Origin: Nannocystis punicea
Lineage (GTDB): Bacteria; Myxococcota_A; Polyangia; Nannocystales; Nannocystaceae
Assembly: GCF_026965555.1 (NCBI RefSeq)
Contig: NZ_CP114040.1
Coordinates: 11,610,001-11,674,000 of the forward strand
Direction of reading: 5' to 3'
DNA length: 64,000 nt
Below, piece after piece: positions 62,401-64,000 of the stretch. Every line of letters starts with the position of its first letter. Within the stretch, counting starts at the first letter, position 1. The notes under the pieces are model-generated. The model had not been told where the DNA came from and ran no database searches. It saw only the letters and a list, made by a program, of their open reading frames with translations. The position numbers were made by a program, and so were the translations under genes.

Positions 62401-63996
62401 CGCCGCGGCCGCAGGGAGATCGCGGCGCGACAGCGCGGCCGCCAGTCGGACCGCGCGCAGCTCCGGTCGGGCCGCCTCCTGCGGCGCGACCCGCTCCAGC
62501 ACCGCCAGCGCCGCGGCGGCCTCCGGCACCCTGCGCAGCGCGCTCAGCCCGTCGATGAGGCCGAGCAGGGCCGCCCGGGCGTCGGCCTCGGTGCGCGCGG
62601 TGATGTAAGCGCTGCCGTAGGCGTCGACCGCCTCGGCGTGGTCGGTCTGCGCCGCCCCCCACTCGAGGTAGGCGCGGGCGACCACCGCCAGCCCGCGGTT
62701 CTCGGGCAGCGCGACGAACGTGCGCAGCGATCGGCGCGCCTCGGTCGCGTCACCGCGGGCGCGCAGCTCCGCGATCTGCCCGCGCAGGGCCTCGAGTCGC
62801 CGTTGCCCGCGGCGCTCGCCGGCGTAGCGGCTCGCGGCGCCGTAGCCGAGGATCGCCGCGGTCACCAGCGCGACGGTGCCGACGATCGCCGCGACGAAGT
62901 GCAGCGCCCGGCGCCGTCGCTGCTGCCGCTCGGCCGCCGGGTCGCGCGCCAGCAGGTCGACCAGCTCGGCGAGCGCGGGGTAGCGCCCCTCCGGCTGCTT
63001 CGCCAGGCCGCGGCACACTGCGGCGTGCAACCACGCCGGCACCTCCGCGCGCGGCGGCGCGGCCGGCAAGCTCCGGCGCTCGACGTCGGCCGTCAGCGCC
63101 GCCACCGTCGCGCCGTCGAACGGTCGCTGGCCGTAGAGCGCCTCGTACAGCGCGACACAGAACGCGTACTGATCGCTGCTCGCGGTCGCCGACCCGCCGT
63201 GCAGCAGCTCCGGCGCCATGTACACCGGCGTGCCGATCAGCGCGCCCTCGCGGGCCAGCGTCGCCGTCGTCCCGGACGCCATGCTCGTCGACTCGCCGCT
63301 CCCGCCGCTCACCACGCCGCGGCGCGCCGCCAGACCGAAGTCGGCCACGCGCACGCGCCCGTCGTCACCCACCAGCACGTTGCCCGGCTTGAAGTCGCGG
63401 TGCACCAGCCCCTCGCGGTGGGCCGCCACCAGGCCCGCGCCGGCCTGGCGGAACACCGCGACCACCTCGCGCCACGATCGCGGCTCCTCGGCCAGCCAGC
63501 GCTGCAGGTCGACGCCGGCGACGTACTCCATCGCCACGAACACCGCGCCCTCGACCGTCCCGACCTCGTGGACCGCGACCACGTTCGGGTGGGCCAGCCG
63601 GGCCAGCGCCTGGGCCTCGCGCATCAACATCGATCGCCCGCTCGAGGTGTCCTGGGTCCGCGCCGCGTGCAACAGCTTGATCGCCACCTTGCGATCGAGC
63701 TCCTCGTCGTACGCCGCGAACACCACGCCCACCGCCCCACGGCCCAGCTCGCGGAAGATCAGGAAGCGACCGATCCGCCCGGCCTCTCGCACCGCTCGCA
63801 GCACAGGCAGCTCGTCGGCGACGAACAGCAGCCCGTCGCTCTCCTCGATCCCGCCGGCCCTCAGCGACGCGCTCGCCACCGCCGCCGCACTGTTCGCCGC
63901 GGCGCGTCGCCTCTCCGCCCCCGAGCTCTCCCCGAACTTCTCCGCCAAGCTGCCCGACGCGCGCGTCTCGAGCCGCTGTCCGCCGAATGACACCAC
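59497..63996 (-). CDS. Ser/Thr protein kinase with VCBS/FG-GAP sensor (start near window edge)
   Basis: A ~1499-residue membrane kinase. Kinase domain (~75-365): GRGAVGVVFAAYD, Lys107 in VAIKLL, HRDFKPGN (Asp201), ADFGLAARRG, GTPVYMAPELL. One membrane helix (~385-408, FVAAIVGTVALVTAAILGYGAA). Then a helical stretch, five calcium-type FG-GAP/VCBS loops (LDLDGDGAREVL, LDFDGDGRREVY, ADLDGDGRPELV, GDLDGDGQDEAV, EDLDRDGRAELL) spaced through ~570-930, and a long C-terminal region with TPR-like helices. It is probably a cell-surface sensor with a propeller ectodomain. Two palindromes (61070-61100, 62340-62375) lie in the coding frame. The start GTG 63996 is near the end of the window and could be further upstream. 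Confidence 0.9.
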   Translation of the reverse strand: MVSFGGQRLETRASGSLAEKFGESSGAERRRAAANSAAAVASASLRAGGIEESDGLLFVADELPVLRAVREAGRIGRFLIFRELGRGAVGVVFAAYDEELDRKVAIKLLHAARTQDTSSGRSMLMREAQALARLAHPNVVAVHEVGTVEGAVFVAMEYVAGVDLQRWLAEEPRSWREVVAVFRQAGAGLVAAHREGLVHRDFKPGNVLVGDDGRVRVADFGLAARRGVVSGGSGESTSMASGTTATLAREGALIGTPVYMAPELLHGGSATASSDQYAFCVALYEALYGQRPFDGATVAALTADVERRSLPAAPPRAEVPAWLHAAVCRGLAKQPEGRYPALAELVDLLARDPAAERQQRRRRALHFVAAIVGTVALVTAAILGYGAASRYAGERRGQRRLEALRGQIAELRARGDATEARRSLRTFVALPENRGLAVVARAYLEWGAAQTDHAEAVDAYGSAYITARTEADARAALLGLIDGLSALRRVPEAAAALAVLERVAPQEAARPELRAVRLAAALSRRDLPAAAAVSAGGGEDDWGHVLEDLSHVTEIAPDHLGPEPLALPRTLAALDLDGDGAREVLSWRSGPTARLFRADVALTPIRTIEVGEARRVEAADGESLLFASYPTQDPSSAEVRMLDVAGDLPRVLDVWPDSVQMHANTLDFDGDGRREVYLGTEAYARRFWRIERDAGGVWTRRSAHAPTDAAGSDVSAVLTADLDGDGRPELVAAVGPWKAYDLRVFKPTAAGELDLVARRAFGSYQAVRTMRAAGGDLLVFSKVDGQIAPGRFPADKPLGEPAGIYVVGLRSGSLEILDHVPAKSGSGARQRFNRVLTGDLDGDGQDEAVIDVDAHETMLLRRRPDQPLRPQRIGGLTPLLLEDLDRDGRAELLAATDEASPRLFVLGAGSSTLPPLPATDREPRPIPPGIADPAIAQAWTQAEQLAAIGLPRRTADELSDIAGISGNVEKDMLYRTGELYAAIGEDALAAERYVAAAGRPDLASRALAGAAAARRRLGEFAAAEALTRQRLAAVEASERGEVEAELAALTSASAPRPELALEFGRPLDPRWQIVDPVAVRRSPARQALSVWASRSPVLAELPVVWSGGPVSLEVELEVDRMEWGNTLTVVLAERDQPPWLLATIGGFGQTDRPVTRVAVGHDASQDPWVVVQDGAKVRARMSMFPGLATTICEIDAGEQRHRFVSAWSDSTRTPAPGPLSLRVLSDVVDPGFVGHVWVRSIRLTGVTAESADSAADTPAWLLAEGELASVVQASSTITPGSAQQVWQIDALLGLGEIDAAAAEIRSLLAATPEGDPVYNALHQRLRRGDEAAWLAARASFGSRFIDLVIDPSVSLWLRPEDAEVVLHDLAATDPRAAPADPLELQRLVTIDYARGAARLRAGRLSAAREAFGAAYARVVESRPFPAREQLHERLLSEQLDLAAVMEDRAAARQWIDVMLTTSETPYLMLERMQADAWLSRLFGPEVWAQLQAQIVAARP

Positions 63997-64000
63997 CCCG

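Overview
The window is very GC-rich chromosomal DNA from a myxobacterium, most likely of the Nannocystis/Plesiocystis type. I infer this from the gene content, not from a marker gene. It holds six eukaryotic-like Ser/Thr protein kinases (several with TPR tails, one with a cyclic-nucleotide domain, one with a VCBS/FG-GAP sensor), many Cys-rich or Thr-rich lipoproteins, ECF-type sigma factors, a caspase-like peptidase, and a DHCR24-like sterol reductase homologue that fits the sterol-making Nannocystineae. No rRNA, tRNA, CRISPR array, transposase or prophage was seen.

Layout. 1-3 kb: start of a kinase, divergent from an unusual alpha/beta-hydrolase/thiamine-diphosphate enzyme fusion. 3-9 kb: a Fis-type small regulator and a glyoxylate-shunt locus (isocitrate lyase, malate synthase A) with a divergent ScfR/RamB-like regulator. 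9.3-10.5 kb: a base-compositionally foreign, coupled two-gene cassette (a possible DUF6978-like protein plus DUF1828/DUF1829) followed by a HEAT-repeat gene. 11.4-12.6 kb: a GAF histidine kinase with a one-base frameshift. 12.8-21.3 kb: two overlapping kinase-TPR genes divergent from an ECF sigma factor, a 36-bp periodic palindrome array, and a second sigma-like factor. 21.3-29 kb: glutathione synthetase, a MerR-TPR pair, a GH3-like protein, a Kup potassium transporter with a frameshift, and a two-domain VOC lipoprotein. 29.6-38.9 kb: lipoproteins, a cyclase-domain remnant, a three-gene ECF/membrane-protein/caspase operon, a copper monooxygenase-like lipoprotein and a propeller-like lipoprotein. 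39.3-49.8 kb: kinase-TPR, a DoxX-like membrane protein, an MBL/kinase/ankyrin operon, a histidine phosphatase, an XRE-cupin regulator and RNase HI. 49.8-59.4 kb: lipoproteins, sterol reductase homologue, PDZ protein, SGNH hydrolase, LysM-MepA endopeptidase, YkgJ, SerC and SUFU. 59.5-64 kb: a 1.5-kilo-residue kinase with a VCBS sensor.

The most striking non-gene signal is a dispersed palindrome family built from TGTCC/GGACA half-sites (core GGACATGTCC). It recurs dozens of times, both inside genes, where it is accommodated in the reading frame, and between genes, where it often forms hairpins, notably in gaps between convergent genes. It also forms a 36-bp periodic array near 20 kb. Its distribution resembles DNA uptake sequences or a highly iterated palindrome.

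How genes work together: AceA and AceB bypass the decarboxylating TCA steps under a likely acyl-CoA/acetate-responsive regulator. The kinases, sigma factors and histidine kinase form a dense signalling neighbourhood. The ECF-caspase operon and the MBL-kinase-ankyrin operon look like self-contained signalling modules of unknown role.
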